This document shows positions 62,100 through 64,000 of a stretch of 64,000 bases of DNA, piece after piece. Below the pieces are notes generated by a model. The model did no database searches. It had not been told where the DNA came from and worked only from the letters and a program-made list of their open reading frames with translations. The DNA comes from Ianthella basta (taxonomy: Eukaryota; Porifera; Demospongiae; Verongiida; Ianthellidae), in NCBI GenBank assembly GCA_964019415.1, contig OZ025876.1, forward strand, positions 8,122,745 to 8,186,744. Direction: 5' to 3'. Each line of letters begins with the position of its first letter. Position 1 is the first letter of the stretch. The position numbers and the translations under genes were made by a program.

Positions 62100-64000
62100 T
62101 TAATCTTACCTTGTCATATCTTGCTAAATCTTGCTTAATCTTACCTTGTCATATCTTGCCAAATCTTGCCAAATCTTACCTTGTCATATGTTACCAAATC
62201 TTGCTTAATCTTACCTTGTCATATTTTGCCAAATCTTCCTTAATCTTACCTTGTCATATCTTGCCAAATCTTGCCAAATCTTACCTTGTCATATCTTGAC
62301 AAATCTTCCTTAATCTTACCTCGTCATATCTTGCCAAATCTTGCTTAATCTTACCTTGTCATATCTTGCCAAATCTTGCTTAATCTTAACTTGTCATATC
62401 TTGCAAAATCTTCCTTAATCTTACCTCGTTATATCTTGCCAAATTTTGCTTAATCTTACCTCGTCATATCTTGCCAAATCTTACCTAATTTTACCTTGTC
62501 ATATCTTGCCTAATCTTGCCTAATCTTACATTGTCATATTATGCCAAATCTTGCTTAATCTTACCTTGTCATATCTTGCCAAATCTTACTTTGTCTTAAC
62601 TTGCTAAATCTTGATTAATCTTACCTTGGCATATCTTGCCAATTCTTACTTAATCTTACCTTATCATATTTTGTAAAATTTGCCAAATCTTACCTTTTCA
62701 TATCTTGCCAAATCTTGCCTAATTTTACTATGTAATATCTTGCCTAATCTTGCCAAATCTAACCTTGTCATATCTTGCCAAATTTTGCTTAATCTTACCT
62801 TGTCATATTTTGCCAAATCTTGCCAAATCTTACTTTGTCATATCCTGCCAAATCTTGCTAAATCTAACCTTGTCATATCTTGCCAAATCTTGCTTAATCT
62901 TACCTTGTCATATTTTGCCAAATCTTTCCAAATCTTACCTTGTCATATCTTGCCTAATCTTGCCTAATCTTATGTTGTCATATCCTGACAAATCTTGCTT
63001 AATCTTACCTTGTCATATCTTGCCAAATCTTGCTTAATCTTACCTTGTCATATCTTGCCAAATCTTGCCAAATCTTACCTTGTCATATCTTGCCTAATCT
63101 TGCCTAATCTTACGTTGTCATATCCTGACAAATCTTGCTTAATCTTACCTTGTCATATCTTGCCAAATCTTGCTTAATCTTACCTTGTCATATCTTGCCA
63201 AATCTTGCCAAATCTTACCTTGTCATATGTTGCCAAATCTTGCTTAATCTTACCTTGTCATATTTTGCCAAATCTTCCTTAATCTTACCTTGTCATATCT
63301 TGCCAAATCTTGCCAAATCTTACCTTGTCATATCTTGAAAAATCTTCCTTAATCTTACCTCGTCATATCTTGCCAAATCTTGCTTAATCTTACCTTGTCA
63401 TATCTTGCCAAATCTTGCTTAATCTTAACTTGTCATATCTTGCCAAATCTTTCTTAATCTTACCTCGTTATATCTTGCCAAATTTTGCTTAATCTTACCT
63501 CGTCATATCTTGCCAAATCTTACCTAATTTTACCTTGTCCTATCTTGCCTAATCTTGCCTAATCTTACCTTGTCATATTATGCCAAATCTTGCTTAATCT
63601 TACCTTGTCATATCTTGCCAAATCTTACTTTGTCTTAACTTGCCAAATCTTGATTAATCTTACCTTGGCATATCTTGCCAATTCTTACTTAATCTTACCT
63701 TATCATATTTTGTCAAATTTGCCAAATCTTACCTTTTCATATCTTGCCAAATCTTGCCTAATTTTACCATGTAATATCTATCCTAATCTTGCCAAATCTA
63801 ACCTTGTCATATCTTGCCAAATCTTGCTTAATCTTACCTTGTCATATTTTGCCAAATCTTGCCAAATCTTACTTTGTCATATCTTGCCTAATCTTGCCAA
63901 ATCTGACCTTGTCATATCCTGACAAATCTTCCTTAATCTTACCTTGTCATATCTTGCCAAATCTTGCTTAATCTTACCTTGTCATATCTTGCCAAATCTT
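62100..64000 (+). repeat. tandem pair of 1039-bp higher-order units (second cut by the window end)
   Basis: Landmarks ATATGTTACC/ATATGTTGCC (62188, 63227) and ATTATGCCAAATC (62538, 63577), plus TTGTCTTAACTTGC and TTGATTAATC, recur at an offset of 1039 bp. Within the pair, a 140-bp (four-unit) duplication at about 62982 and 63122, marked by TATCCTGACAAATC, adds a further level. Confidence 0.8.

Larger units (their letters stand above)
45967..64000 (+). repeat. 35-bp satellite, block 3 (about 515 units, continues beyond the window)
   Basis: Resumes in register after the retrotransposon; the first eight bases, 45967-45974, are the right copy of the target duplication. Orientation is unchanged. 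Higher-order copies include 46.77 versus 47.74 kb (offset ~969 bp), 50.5 versus 51.5 kb (~1.0 kb), 56.18 versus 59.41 kb (3222 bp), and 62.1 versus 63.14 kb (1039 bp). The TTTCTTGCCAGATCC/TGTCGTATC variant cassette occurs at about 46808, 47777, 50486, 51481, 52851, 53768, 55128, 56687, 59908 and 61478. No gene or other insertion seen. Confidence 0.98.

Noticed and set aside
19682-64000. Dozens of 60-203-codon frames with LPNLTLSYLAKSC repeats
   Set aside because: They are the 105-bp (three-unit) translation of the 35-bp satellite, interrupted irregularly; no start, domain or codon bias argues for a gene.
19682-64000. CRISPR-like regular repeat spacing
   Set aside because: Units are contiguous and the intervening sequence is itself the repeat; there are no unique spacers, no cas genes, and the context is eukaryotic.
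1-64000. tRNA, rRNA or other structured RNA genes
   Set aside because: No cloverleaf, A/B box pair or rRNA-like conserved stretch was recognised; a covariance-model scan was not possible here.

Overview
The window is eukaryotic, almost certainly metazoan, and is dominated by satellite DNA: about 49 of 64 kb is tandem repeat. Animal-type features are (CA)n microsatellites, a (TTAGGG)3 tract, a DNA-transposon-like element with terminal inverted repeats, and a non-LTR retrotransposon whose reverse transcriptase resembles, from memory, proteins common in sponges, cnidarians and other marine invertebrates. The species cannot be named from sequence alone. No complete host gene is visible. The only host coding candidate is one exon at the extreme left edge. 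The setting looks like heterochromatin (pericentromeric, subtelomeric or an interstitial satellite block).

Layout. 1-1.2 kb: unique sequence with a candidate exon and two (CA)n runs. 1.2-12.0 kb: a nested composite in which a 21-bp G-run satellite is interrupted by a 10-bp pyrimidine-rich satellite, which is itself interrupted by a 182-bp foldback element with 63-bp arms. The 21-bp satellite then resumes close to its original register and is interrupted once more by a 250-bp A-rich segment flanked by a perfect 47-bp direct repeat. 12.0-19.4 kb: AT-rich DNA built of old duplications: a ~1 kb direct duplication, three copies (one inverted) of an A-rich family, and a ~1.8 kb inverted structure made of a degenerate ~80-125-bp repeat. 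19.39-19.68 kb: a short telomere-like tract and a GGGCCAC-rich degenerate repeat. 19.68-64.0 kb: a 35-bp satellite, in one orientation throughout, with several levels of higher-order repeat. It is broken only by an 820-bp inverted-repeat DNA element (27.3-28.1 kb) and by a 3.08-kb retrotransposon (42.9-46.0 kb).

The one convincing protein-coding gene is the 989-codon retrotransposon ORF: N-terminal zinc finger, reverse transcriptase with intact catalytic aspartates, then a CCHC knuckle and a PD...D restriction-like endonuclease signature. It has no stop or frameshift and is flanked by a perfect 8-bp target duplication, so the insertion looks young.

The main structural insight is that the 10-bp and 35-bp satellites share one ancestral 10-mer: the 35-bp unit reads as two TCTTGCC-type decamers plus a 15-bp variant. 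Hammerhead-ribozyme-like motifs occur at the left edge of the 21-bp array and in the foldback inside the 10-bp array, suggesting that retroelement-derived sequence took part in founding or spreading these arrays. The many long open frames in the satellites follow from repeat periodicity and are not annotated as genes.
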